Assembly: GCA_022709425.1 (NCBI GenBank)
Contig: JAKLIW010000018.1
Coordinates: forward strand, 1-57,571
Source of the DNA: a bacterium
GTDB lineage: Bacteria; UBP6; UBA1177; JAKLFG01
DNA: 57,571 bases
Direction: 5' to 3'
Notes under the pieces: model-generated
What the model was told of the DNA's origin: nothing
What the model saw: only the letters and a program-made list of their open reading frames with translations
The model's database searches: none
In this document: piece by piece, positions 23,945 to 32,701 of the stretch
Numbering within the stretch: position 1 is the first letter of the stretch
How the letters are laid out: every line of letters starts with the position of its first letter
Position numbers and translations under genes: made by a program

Positions 23945-26598
23945 CTTGTCTCCTCTATCGGCGGCACCGTCTCCGACGGCGGGACAAGGCTGTCTTCGGC
24001 GGCATCGATACGGGGTTCCGGTTCCATGGACGGTTCCGCAGCGGGTTCGGGAGCCACCGCCCCTTCAGGCATCGGCGCCGCATCGCCGCCCTTGGAAGGT
24101 TCTTCGCTCGACACGCCGTCAGGTTTTCTCCCCAGATCGATCTCTTTCTGCGAACCATCAGGACCTACCATGAAGGCCCGCTTGCGATTCATTCTTTCTA
24201 TACGCTCTTTTTCCTCTTCTTCGCGACGCTTATCCTGATCGAGCAACCGCGCCATGGCAAGTAGCGCGCCTCGCTTCTTCTCTATGGTCACACTCCGTTC
24301 ATAGTCACTGATGGAACCATAGAATTTCTTCGCAAACTCATCGCGTTCCCGCATCTTACGCTTATAGATACGCTCAAAATCCTCCTTGCCCTCAACGATA
24401 TGGGGAGTAAGGATGATAAGGAGATTAACCTTCTCCTTTTTGTTCTTGGTGTACTTGAACAACGCTCCCAGCAAAGGGATGTCGCCCAGTATGGGGATCT
24501 TGTTCTCGCTCTCGGTCACGATATCCTTCATCAGACCGCCGATGACGACCGTTTGCTCATCCTCGGCATTGATGATTGTTTTCGCGGCCCGCTTGGAGGT
24601 GGTGAACCCATAATCGGTCATGGGACCAAGCTCCGTGACCTCTTGATCGACATTCAGCGTCATATAGCCGCTTTCGTTGATCTGAGGCTTTATCTTGAGT
24701 TTCAGCGCGACATCCTCGCGCTTGTAAGTTATCTGACTACCCGCCGTCCCCGAAATGATGTTGCCCGAGGGGAACGGTATCGTATCGCCGACGACTATCT
24801 CGGCCTCTTCGTTATCGGTGGTCAAAATATGCGGCGCCGACATAACATTCACATTGCCGTCGTTCTTCATGGCGTTCCAAAGCACTCCCAACGAGGGGAT
24901 ACCGGCTATCGGGCTAATGCCGGGCATCGATTCGGTACCGGAGACGACCGGCCCGAGCAAGCCTGCGACCAATCCGGGGGTCGGGGTAGTAAAGGCCTTG
25001 CCAAAAAAGACCGGCACTTTTTCGCCACCGACAGAGGTCTCGAATCCGGCCGCAGCGAAAGAGGTGCCATACTCCAGACTCTCGGAGACCTTGACCTCCA
25101 TAATCACCGCTTCGACGAACACCTGTTTGCGACGGATGTCGAGCTGTTCCACCACTTTCTTCAAATTACGAAAATCCCGGAGCGATGAAACTATCACCAG
25201 CGAATTGGTCGCCTCATTGGCCGAGATATTCACCTCGCCCTCGAAAACCTCGGTCCCCTTACCTGCACCCTTGTTCTGCTGTTTGCCGCCTTTTGCAAGG
25301 GTGTTCAGGGTCGTGACCAGATCCTTCGCCTTGGCATTCTGGAGCTTGAGCACATGTATCTCGCCCTCGCCTTCTATATCGCGATCGATCTTCTTGACCA
25401 CCTGTAGAACGAGTTCAAAGGTGGTCTTATTGGACAGAATAATAAGCTGTTCATTACGATCGTCAGCCACTATCTGCACATACATTGAACTGATTGTGCT
25501 CGCCCCACCTTCATCTGTCGGCTGCGGCTGGCCTTCGGCCGGCGCCGCCGATTGTTGCGGCTGTCCGTCGTTCGCCACACCACCCAGCACCGGGGTCTCG
25601 CCCGCTTTTTTCTGCTGTTTTCCGCCGGCTTTGGTGAAATCCTTGAATATATCATCGATAAGTTTCTTGGCATCGCTGGGAACAATGTGGGTAAGACGTA
25701 TGAAGTGAAGACGCGCCGTATCGGCATCAAGCGGCATATCGAGATCGCGGGTTAGCTCTAGTATCTTTTTAATGTTAGCCGCATAGTCAACGAGGATCAT
25801 GGTCTTGTCATCGAAAATGAGCGATGCACCACCTTTGTCGCTGAATATCTTGACGACCTTGTCCATCTCCTGCGCCGAGACATATTTGAACTTAAGGATG
25901 GTGGCGACCATCTTAAAGACATTGGGAATATCGTCCTCTTTGACCACCGATATGCCTTGTGAGATCGTGTCTTTTTCGTTCATGATAATGAGAAATTTGC
26001 CGTCCTGCACGACCGAAATGTTATTGACGGACAATAGAGTCAGAAAAGTTCTCCACGCCTCGTCAATGGTTACGGGAACGGGCGACATGATAGTGATCTT
26101 TGCCTTCGCAAGCCGCTCTTGCACTATGAAATTGCGGCCCGTTGCCTCACTGAAATACTTGATAACCGCAAGCAGATCGGTGTCGGGAAAATCAAGGTTG
26201 ACTTTAGCGTTTTTGCTCATCTTTTTGGTGTGTTTCGCCTCGACCTTGATCGTCGAATCGGCCCCCGCGGACCGTTGTACTTCACCATCCGAGGGATAGG
26301 GCGGGATTGCCGACTGCTCATTCACTCCAGAGTTTCCGGAAGCGGTATTTCCTGTCGACGCGGGAGCGCCTATCGGTCGCTCACGATCCTTGATCTTTTC
26401 TTTTTCTTCTTTTTCACTCTTTTTATCTTTCTCTCCTTTTTTTCGTTTATCGACCTTCTTTACGCTAGGCGCAACATTCTTGACCGAAGAATGTATGGTC
26501 GGAGTGAATTTCACAGGAAATTGCACTTCATTCGGCTGTTGAGCAGCCGTCGTCATGAAAAGAAAAACCATCAGGATAGGTAAAATTCCGTTCCGCAT
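23941..26598 (-). CDS. gspD: Type II secretion secretin GspD
   Basis: 885 aa, longer than typical (about 650-750). A signal peptide (1-18) is followed by a Lys/Glu-rich stretch (about 45-70), then N0 (near 130-215), N1-N3 domains with Q/G/P-rich inserts (about 335-375 and 430-445) and the secretin channel (about 540-800) with VVIGGLMKDI and LLIILTPHIVEG. A C-terminal region (about 820-885) is Glu/Pro/Ala-rich and may be an S-domain-like pilotin-binding tail. AGGAG lies five bases before the ATG. It forms the outer-membrane gate. Confidence 0.92.
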   Translation of the reverse strand: MRNGILPILMVFLFMTTAAQQPNEVQFPVKFTPTIHSSVKNVAPSVKKVDKRKKGEKDKKSEKEEKEKIKDRERPIGAPASTGNTASGNSGVNEQSAIPPYPSDGEVQRSAGADSTIKVEAKHTKKMSKNAKVNLDFPDTDLLAVIKYFSEATGRNFIVQERLAKAKITIMSPVPVTIDEAWRTFLTLLSVNNISVVQDGKFLIIMNEKDTISQGISVVKEDDIPNVFKMVATILKFKYVSAQEMDKVVKIFSDKGGASLIFDDKTMILVDYAANIKKILELTRDLDMPLDADTARLHFIRLTHIVPSDAKKLIDDIFKDFTKAGGKQQKKAGETPVLGGVANDGQPQQSAAPAEGQPQPTDEGGASTISSMYVQIVADDRNEQLIILSNKTTFELVLQVVKKIDRDIEGEGEIHVLKLQNAKAKDLVTTLNTLAKGGKQQNKGAGKGTEVFEGEVNISANEATNSLVIVSSLRDFRNLKKVVEQLDIRRKQVFVEAVIMEVKVSESLEYGTSFAAAGFETSVGGEKVPVFFGKAFTTPTPGLVAGLLGPVVSGTESMPGISPIAGIPSLGVLWNAMKNDGNVNVMSAPHILTTDNEEAEIVVGDTIPFPSGNIISGTAGSQITYKREDVALKLKIKPQINESGYMTLNVDQEVTELGPMTDYGFTTSKRAAKTIINAEDEQTVVIGGLMKDIVTESENKIPILGDIPLLGALFKYTKNKKEKVNLLIILTPHIVEGKEDFERIYKRKMRERDEFAKKFYGSISDYERSVTIEKKRGALLAMARLLDQDKRREEEEKERIERMNRKRAFMVGPDGSQKEIDLGRKPDGVSSEEPSKGGDAAPMPEGAVAPEPAAEPSMEPEPRIDAAEDSLVPPSETVPPIEETR

Positions 26599-26610
26599 GG
26601 CAGCTCCTAT

Positions 26611-27594
26611 TTACTCCACACTATAATCCAGAGTTTCCCGCTTACCGCGACGAACTATGTCAAGGCTCAGTTTATTGGCGTTACGAAGACGCGAATACGC
26701 CTCAAGCGCCTTGTCGGGGCTGGAGAGTTCTATTCCATTAATGCTTTTTACGATATCGCCGTTCTGAACACCGATCTTCTGATACAAACCGCCCGGCTTG
26801 ATGGAAAATATCTTGAAGCCACCTTCTTGACGGTCGGGCACGATACGCGCCTCTGTAGCGAGACTGTTGAGGTTCGCCGTTGCCTTATTGAGATCCTCTC
26901 GGCTTATGCGGTACGAATTGGGTCCCGTTTGCTGAACATTCATGTCATTCGGGCCGTTAGACTGATCCTTCGGCTTATTCGGATCAACGATCGCCGATTC
27001 TTTTCCCACATTTTCACCCAAGCAACGGATACCTCCCGGCGTTTTGAATGCAACAAGGTTGCGCCGTATCGCGGCCAACACGGTGCCGGGATCGATCTCA
27101 TCATCGATCCGCATGACCATCACCATGTCACCACCGGCGGCGGCACCGCTACGCCCGTCGATCTGCCCTTTCGGCGAAGAAGAGGCTATGGTCGCAAACG
27201 ATTCCGCCTCCGGAATCGCGACCGCCGTACCCAGAAGTGTCGCCCCGGGAAAGGCCATACAGCGCTCCGGTGTCTCAAGCAGTGCGTTTATCTCCTCGAC
27301 CGAGACCTCCTTGGGCTTGGAAAGAGATTCGGGATTCTCTTCATCACTGAAGGCAACTTGTCGCATCGTCATGTCGAATACATTGGGCACAGCCTCACTC
27401 TGACTTTTGGACCCGAAGTACATCATCTCTTCGGATCGCACTTCTTCCATCGTTGTTTTTTTCTGGGTAGTCTTTCCGTCAGAACGCTCCGGCTCATCCT
27501 TGACAATGAAGGCAAAAAGCAACGCATAAACGGAGAAAAACATAAAGGAAAGAGATACAAACAACAACAAGCCAAGTACCGTTCGATTCCTCAC
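26611..27594 (-). CDS. gspC: Type II secretion protein GspC
   Basis: 327 aa from GTG 27594. The chosen start has GGAG six bases upstream and gives the usual short cytosolic N-terminus; a longer frame to GTG 27627 has no site. One transmembrane helix (about 5-28) leads to a charged linker, an HR domain (about 85-185) that would contact GspD, and a C-terminal PDZ domain (about 240-325) with GLYQKIGVQNGDIVKSING. It is the first gene of the operon. Confidence 0.83.
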   Translation of the reverse strand: MRNRTVLGLLLFVSLSFMFFSVYALLFAFIVKDEPERSDGKTTQKKTTMEEVRSEEMMYFGSKSQSEAVPNVFDMTMRQVAFSDEENPESLSKPKEVSVEEINALLETPERCMAFPGATLLGTAVAIPEAESFATIASSSPKGQIDGRSGAAAGGDMVMVMRIDDEIDPGTVLAAIRRNLVAFKTPGGIRCLGENVGKESAIVDPNKPKDQSNGPNDMNVQQTGPNSYRISREDLNKATANLNSLATEARIVPDRQEGGFKIFSIKPGGLYQKIGVQNGDIVKSINGIELSSPDKALEAYSRLRNANKLSLDIVRRGKRETLDYSVE

Positions 27595-27754
27595 GCGCGA
27601 CTCCGAAAATCCATAAAAACGGGGCACGATTAAGCAACTGCCATGCCAGCGAACGCATATAATGATATTAAGGTATTAATGCCATTAAAGGTAGCCCATC
27701 TTGACAAGATGTCAAAATGTCAGATCAGTTTGACAGAGAGGCGAGCGAATCCGG
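27595..27754 (-). promoter_or_regulatory. gsp operon upstream region with TTGAC/GTCAA dyads
   Basis: Between a lipoprotein stop and gspC. ATCTTG-A-CAAGAT (27698-27710) is a perfect dyad, and TTGAC-N5-GTCAA (27701-27715) overlaps it; a TGTCA-N7-TTGACA pair lies next to it at about 27719-27736. Toward gspC the DNA is AT-rich, with TATCAT/TATATG as possible -10 elements. This could be an operator or activator site; no clean -35/-10 pair is decisive. Confidence 0.4.
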
Positions 27755-28669
27755 CTAATCGGCAAGAAGTTGGTCGTCATCAACGAGCGGGCCTTGGTCA
27801 AACCCGACATCATCCGTGATATCCTCTTCTGCGAACATCGCATCGGCATCGGCAGTATCGGCCCCAACCCCAACCGTGAAAGAAACAAAATCAAGTCCTC
27901 CATGATACAGGGGATCCTTCACCTCTTCAGAACGGTCCTCAACGATCAGGTGTACTATGAACGAACCCAGATCAGGAAGGGCTATCTCAACCTTGGGGGA
28001 AAATGCACCGTCAATTATAGTCGGCTTTTCGGCCGACATCATCGACTCAACATACCAGCGGTACCCATAAACTTCCACCGCAGAATTCTCCCCGAGATCG
28101 GCCGATAAAGTGATGTTGCCCTTGGATGAAGAAGAGAGATAGATCGGCATCCCCGCAACGATCGGCATGGTCTGCTGACCGGAGATGTTGACCAGTATCT
28201 GTTCGATAACAGGGCTCTGATATTGTAACGATTGAACGATTGACGGCTTAGCAAGCAAGAGTTTTTTATGGGCGGGAAGGACCGTGCCGTCAGCAAGTCG
28301 TACAACGACTCTCAATTCGACAGATGCCTTCCCGGTCGCCGTATATTGGCCTGCGATATCGGCGCCGAAGTAAGAATCGATATCGCCCGCGAGCGGTATG
28401 TCGAACTGCGCAGACCGGTCGGCAGGGACGCTTCGCAACACATTTCCCAAGCCCCATTCTATGGTCGTGTTCGTCCGGCTGAAAAGGTCAATGCCGGCCA
28501 AAAGGAGAGAGAATTCGACCGTGTCTCCCGGAGAAAAGACCGGTTGATCAGCCTGGATCGCCAATATGCGTGGTTCATCGATACGCCAATCGGGGGCAAG
28601 ATGATCGTTTTTGCAGGCGACGATCGCCCAAAGAGAGGCAAAAAGCACCGAGATAACTATTCTGCTCAT
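27755..28669 (-). CDS. Lipoprotein paired with an outer-membrane barrel
   Basis: 304 aa from ATG 28669, with AGGTG five bases upstream. The lipobox is LWAIVAC. The mature part shows Ig-like/PKD-like beta-sandwich patterns (about 45-110 with VFSPGDTVEFSLLLAG, and about 190-260), and an acidic C-terminal tail (about 275-304). I do not recognise a named family. It follows the barrel protein with almost no gap and so may be its lipoprotein partner, like SusD beside SusC, but no SusD features are visible. Confidence 0.7.
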   Translation of the reverse strand: MSRIVISVLFASLWAIVACKNDHLAPDWRIDEPRILAIQADQPVFSPGDTVEFSLLLAGIDLFSRTNTTIEWGLGNVLRSVPADRSAQFDIPLAGDIDSYFGADIAGQYTATGKASVELRVVVRLADGTVLPAHKKLLLAKPSIVQSLQYQSPVIEQILVNISGQQTMPIVAGMPIYLSSSSKGNITLSADLGENSAVEVYGYRWYVESMMSAEKPTIIDGAFSPKVEIALPDLGSFIVHLIVEDRSEEVKDPLYHGGLDFVSFTVGVGADTADADAMFAEEDITDDVGFDQGPLVDDDQLLAD

Positions 28670-28681
28670 AGCACACCTCAC

Positions 28682-31624
28682 CTAAAATTCTCCCCTCAAT
28701 CCGACCGTTGCAACAACCGGGGTGGTCGAAAGGTCGATCTCCTCCGTAAAGTCGGCGTTATAAATCGTGCCGACCGCATTTCCATCAAAAAGACCGCTGA
28801 TCCCGCGCATTTCAGCAAAGAGGGTTATCGTCATCTCCTCGAGGAAGAAGGTGTATTCTCCGCGCAAATCAAGCTCATGAACCAAGTCGTAACGAGCATC
28901 ATTGCGGACGATGCGACCATTCGCGTCAACGATGGGGAGAGGCTCGAATCGCGACTCGACGCCATCATCGATGAACTCGGAACCCGAGAAACGCGAATGG
29001 GGAGCGCCGGAACGGAGCGAGAATCGGCCTTGGAGAGCCCATTCCTTGGCGGGAGTCCAACGTCCCGTGAGAATGAACGTATGCGGGATATCGGCATCGC
29101 TGGAGCGGTAATCAAGCACCGCGCTATCCTTACGCTGACTAATGGCGAATGCATAACCCACCATGCCGGTGAAGGTATCGGCGATATCGGCCTTAAAGTT
29201 CAAGACACCGCCGGCGGCGTAGCCTTCGCCGAGATTGTTGTATTCAAGCAGATCGACACCCGAGCGCCGGATGAGATTGTAAAGGTGTTTGTAGAAACCT
29301 TTCACCTCGACGGTATAGGCATTCAGGAAGGTCTTCTCGAAACCAAGCACGACATGGGCCGAATGTTCCGCGAGCAGATCCTCGGTCCCCCATCGATCGC
29401 TCACGAGCTCATAGTCGGGACGACGCGAATAGAGACCGCCCGACAGTCGCAACGCCATCGAATCGTCAAAACGATATTGCACCATGAGCCTCGGATCAAA
29501 CGACAATTCGGTGTTCTTCTTACTGTGCGCGTCAAGAGCGAGGAGAAATCCCGGCTGGATGGTGAACCCGGCGTAGGAGAGTTCGTGCATCGCGTAGAGC
29601 GTCGGATGAAGGTAGGGTTGATAACCCGGACTATCGATCTTCTGCGAGACCCTGATCGCAAAAGGCTCGCCCTCCAACGGCAACGACACATATTCAGTCG
29701 AGACATCAAAGAAACCAAGCCGCATATCACCGCCAATGGTCAGCTTGTTATGCGGATCGAATCTCCAGTGGAATTCGTCAAGACCTTCGATAAGATGCGC
29801 CGTCAGGCCGAAATCGCTTCCGGCATACATCGCGTATCGCCAATCGCGATTCTCATAGGAAAGCGCCAAGCGGTTGTCTATCTCTGTGTCAAGTTCCTTG
29901 AAGGAATACGTATAATCGGTCGTAAGGCGCGTGAAGAATTGAGACGGGAAAAGGACCCCGGCATGTTCGGGGACCGCATTGCGTAAATGTTCCGCCCGCA
30001 CTCCGATGCTGTCCATCCCACCGAAAACATACGCACGGAGCCGATGATTACCGGGAAATTTATGTAGATAAAGTATCGTCACATCATAGTTATTGTTATA
30101 TACGAGAGAGCTCCCTTCCCCGTAAAAAAAGGTCGGAAAAAGATCGGTAAGACCCTTACTCACGGTGGCGGCAAAATAGTCGGCGTTGGTGATAGGACCT
30201 TCCGCCAACACGGAAACGCCGAACAAGCTCAGATCGAACAGCCCGCCGAGTCGATCAGTGCGGGGATCGCGCAGGGTCAGGGAGACCACGCCGCCGGTAG
30301 CGTCGAAATAAGCGGGAGAGAACCCGCCGTAAGAGAGCTCTGCGGTCTGGATAAGCGCCGGATGTATGACCGTTTCCCGCCCCAACATATGGATGGCGGC
30401 CGGCGATTGGAATCCCTCGATATAGTACCCGTTCTCGGTTGCGGGCGATCCCATGATCGTCAGGCCGCTGTCATATCGACGCGTCGGCGCAAGCACCGCC
30501 ACGCCGGGCAGATCGGCCAAACGAGAAGCATCGCTTTTCGCCATTTTCTCGTTGTATCCGTACATTCGTACCATACGATCGACCGGGGTCAGCTCCCAGA
30601 CAACATCGCCGTTGCCGGAAACCGTTATTTTCCTCTCTTCGGGAATATACCCGACGATGGGTATCAACGCCGTGTATTCTCCCGGTTGAAGCGACAGAAG
30701 GAACTGCCCTTCCGCATCGACCGGTATTTGCAAATTCTGCTCCTTAAGCACTATGGCGCCGCTTACCGGTGCCGAAGTCTTTGCGTCCTTGAGATGACCG
30801 GTGATGACATAGATCGGTTTTTGCGCCGTCATCGTTTTCTCGACCGACTGCTGTGCCGACAATACCTTTTCCGCGCCGCGCAATCCTGCCGTTTCAAACG
30901 GTTTCCCATCAGGATGTTCAGCAAGCGATCGCAGTGCGGACGCCTCGAGCGCCATCCATATTTTAACCGGCAATTCCTTCATGCCGGCAACAACCTCGAC
31001 ATCGATCTGAAAAGGCTTATATCCCGGGGCGACGACCTCCAATTTGTAGATGCCGGGTTTCAGTTTCATGGGATATTTGAATGAACCGTCCTTCACTGTC
31101 AGCGCCGGATAGGGAAAAGTATTGGTGGTCACTTTTGCGCCGACCAAAGGACTCTTCGTGTCCGCATCGGCGACCACACCGGTCAGAACAACCGGATCAC
31201 CCTTAGCGACCGGCGTCGGCGATTTTTCTTCGACCTTCGGGGCTGGAGCCGGTGCAACGGCCGGCGCGATCGTCGGCTTCTCTTCAACCTTCGGCGCGGT
31301 CGTTGCGGTCGGCGCGGCCGCCGATTTCTCTTCGGCTTTGGGGGCAGGCGTCGGATTTGCAGGAGTGGGAGCGGGTTTCGCTATCGGCGCAAGCGCCGGT
31401 TCAGCGACCGCGGCCGGCTTCTGTGCCGGTTCCTCCTTTTTCTTCTCCGCCTTCTTCTTTGGCGCCTTTTCCTTACCCTTTTTTATATCGGCCGGAGCCG
31501 CTTTCTCTTCGCTCTGCTTTTCCTCCACTCCGCCTTCGGGAGTAAATTTCTTTTTCGCAGCATAGAGCGGTCCGCCCGACCCGACGAACGCGATCAACAG
31601 CAGAAAGGCCAACAGTCGTGCCAT
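28682..31624 (-). CDS. TonB-dependent-receptor-like outer-membrane barrel with Pro-rich N-terminal segment
   Basis: 980 aa. Signal peptide (about 1-22), then a Lys/Glu and Pro/Ala-rich region (about 25-140), two carboxypeptidase-regulatory-like domains (about 150-225, core PVVLTGVVADADTKSPLVGA; about 275-345, core YVITGHLKDAKTSAPVSGA), a plug-like region (near 365-470, with GVAVLAPTRRYDSGLTIMGS and ENGYYIEGF) and about 20 barrel strands ending in GLRGEF with a terminal Phe. It looks like a large substrate receptor or a barrel of the TonB-dependent family. A clear TonB box is not obvious. The second ATG (31624) is preferred because GGAGG is five bases away. Confidence 0.8.
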   Translation of the reverse strand: MARLLAFLLLIAFVGSGGPLYAAKKKFTPEGGVEEKQSEEKAAPADIKKGKEKAPKKKAEKKKEEPAQKPAAVAEPALAPIAKPAPTPANPTPAPKAEEKSAAAPTATTAPKVEEKPTIAPAVAPAPAPKVEEKSPTPVAKGDPVVLTGVVADADTKSPLVGAKVTTNTFPYPALTVKDGSFKYPMKLKPGIYKLEVVAPGYKPFQIDVEVVAGMKELPVKIWMALEASALRSLAEHPDGKPFETAGLRGAEKVLSAQQSVEKTMTAQKPIYVITGHLKDAKTSAPVSGAIVLKEQNLQIPVDAEGQFLLSLQPGEYTALIPIVGYIPEERKITVSGNGDVVWELTPVDRMVRMYGYNEKMAKSDASRLADLPGVAVLAPTRRYDSGLTIMGSPATENGYYIEGFQSPAAIHMLGRETVIHPALIQTAELSYGGFSPAYFDATGGVVSLTLRDPRTDRLGGLFDLSLFGVSVLAEGPITNADYFAATVSKGLTDLFPTFFYGEGSSLVYNNNYDVTILYLHKFPGNHRLRAYVFGGMDSIGVRAEHLRNAVPEHAGVLFPSQFFTRLTTDYTYSFKELDTEIDNRLALSYENRDWRYAMYAGSDFGLTAHLIEGLDEFHWRFDPHNKLTIGGDMRLGFFDVSTEYVSLPLEGEPFAIRVSQKIDSPGYQPYLHPTLYAMHELSYAGFTIQPGFLLALDAHSKKNTELSFDPRLMVQYRFDDSMALRLSGGLYSRRPDYELVSDRWGTEDLLAEHSAHVVLGFEKTFLNAYTVEVKGFYKHLYNLIRRSGVDLLEYNNLGEGYAAGGVLNFKADIADTFTGMVGYAFAISQRKDSAVLDYRSSDADIPHTFILTGRWTPAKEWALQGRFSLRSGAPHSRFSGSEFIDDGVESRFEPLPIVDANGRIVRNDARYDLVHELDLRGEYTFFLEEMTITLFAEMRGISGLFDGNAVGTIYNADFTEEIDLSTTPVVATVGLRGEF

Positions 31625-31666
31625 CATATCCTCCGTACCCGTGTTCCTTGCGCCAATAACGCGGCT

Positions 31667-31695
31667 ATACTAACACTACTCCGTATCCATGTCAA
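31667..31695 (-). promoter_or_regulatory. Sigma70-type promoter for the barrel/lipoprotein pair
   Basis: On the minus strand TTGACA (31690-31695), 17 bases, TAGTAT (31667-31672). Confidence 0.65.
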
Positions 31696-31720
31696 AAAAT
31701 TGGCGACATATCGTTCACCG

Positions 31721-31742
31721 AAAAGGAAGGCCCAGGGGGCCT
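31721..31742 (-). terminator. Rho-independent terminator after rseP-tsaB-ydcH
   Basis: A 6-bp GC stem AGGCCC/GGGCCT with a 3-base loop (31728-31742) is followed on the minus strand by TCCTTTT. It sits four bases after the ydcH-like stop. Confidence 0.6.
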
Positions 31743-31745
31743 CGA

Positions 31746-31967
31746 TCACTCCGGGGCAGCCTTCATCATCGTCGTAAGGTAGGCGATCATGTCTTTTTTA
31801 TAGAGTTTGAGTTTGCGGAGCCGCTTCAGCTCCATCTCCTCATCCGGGGTCATCACATCTTTCTTCGCCAGCGCGTCGACCCGTTCATTGAGGTCGGAAT
31901 GCTCCTGAATGGTCTTGTGGAGCCTTTTTTCGATCTCCTGAGCCGGGACGACCTTGTACTGCTGCAT
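31746..31967 (-). CDS. YdcH-like (DUF465) small coiled-coil protein
   Basis: 73 aa, mostly helical and charged, with IEKRLHKTIQEHSDLNERVDAL and LKRLRKLKLYKKDMIAYL, close to the family's EHxxL...LKxxKLxxKD pattern. Function unknown. AGGAGG lies about seven bases before the ATG. It is last in the rseP-tsaB transcript. Confidence 0.75.
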   Translation of the reverse strand: MQQYKVVPAQEIEKRLHKTIQEHSDLNERVDALAKKDVMTPDEEMELKRLRKLKLYKKDMIAYLTTMMKAAPE

Positions 31968-31984
31968 GGCAACACCTCCTTCGG

Positions 31985-32698
31985 TCAGTTCATCGAAACA
32001 TAATACGCAGTATGTTCCCCCTGCAGATCGGCAGGGGTGGCCATATACTCAAGCAACAACGGATCGCTCCGCAGGTCGGCGGTCGACCGGAGCGGAAGCG
32101 TCGGGAGCAGATCAAAGTCGATATCGCCGTCAGGGCAAGCGCGGCGCAGGTCGGGGAACAGACGGGAGAAGTGCTCTTCAATGACCGGCGGTAGATCGGC
32201 GTCGGCAATGAGGACGGCGGAACGCACGGCATGAGAGGTGAGGATCGCGGCAAGTTCTCCGCCCGGCACCGCACGTTCCGTGATAACGCTGTGGCGCCTG
32301 CCGGCGCGCCATTCGAACGCCGAAAGGAACAGCGTGTTGTCGTTGAACGGCCGCGCGACGACATGAAGCGCTCCCTCGATAAGGGGAACCCGGAGTGAAC
32401 TGATATCGAGCGACGAGACCAGCCGCACCGTCGTCACGCCGCGGGCATAGAGAAAACCGCCGAGAACCGCGATGCCGGTCTTGAGTCCGGTGAAAGAGCC
32501 GGGACCGGCGCCGAGGTAGACCGTCGTATCGGGACCTACCGTAAGGGTGTCGGCGATCTGTTCGAGGAATAGCGGGAACTGGGTAAGGAAGCACCGTTTC
32601 TCATACCGCTTGACGAGCCGCGCCTGCCGCTCGCCGGCACGCCACCAGAGGAGGGCGTGCCCTGCGGAACTGTCCCAGATAAGCACCTCCTGCGTCAT
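31985..32698 (-). CDS. tsaB: TsaB, tRNA threonylcarbamoyladenosine (t6A) accessory protein
   Basis: 237 aa. The ASKHA fold signature GAGPGSFTGLKTGIAVLGGFLYA (residues 63-85) is typical for TsaB, which supports TsaD in making t6A37 on ANN-decoding tRNAs. Family catalytic residues of TsaD are absent, as expected for TsaB. It starts four bases after the rseP stop. Confidence 0.88.
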   Translation of the reverse strand: MTQEVLIWDSSAGHALLWWRAGERQARLVKRYEKRCFLTQFPLFLEQIADTLTVGPDTTVYLGAGPGSFTGLKTGIAVLGGFLYARGVTTVRLVSSLDISSLRVPLIEGALHVVARPFNDNTLFLSAFEWRAGRRHSVITERAVPGGELAAILTSHAVRSAVLIADADLPPVIEEHFSRLFPDLRRACPDGDIDFDLLPTLPLRSTADLRSDPLLLEYMATPADLQGEHTAYYVSMN

Positions 32699-32701
32699 GT
32701 C

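Noticed and set aside
28268..29986. + strand frame of 572 codons across the barrel gene
   Set aside because: The minus strand gives a signal peptide, barrel strands and a terminal Phe. The + frame is a shadow.
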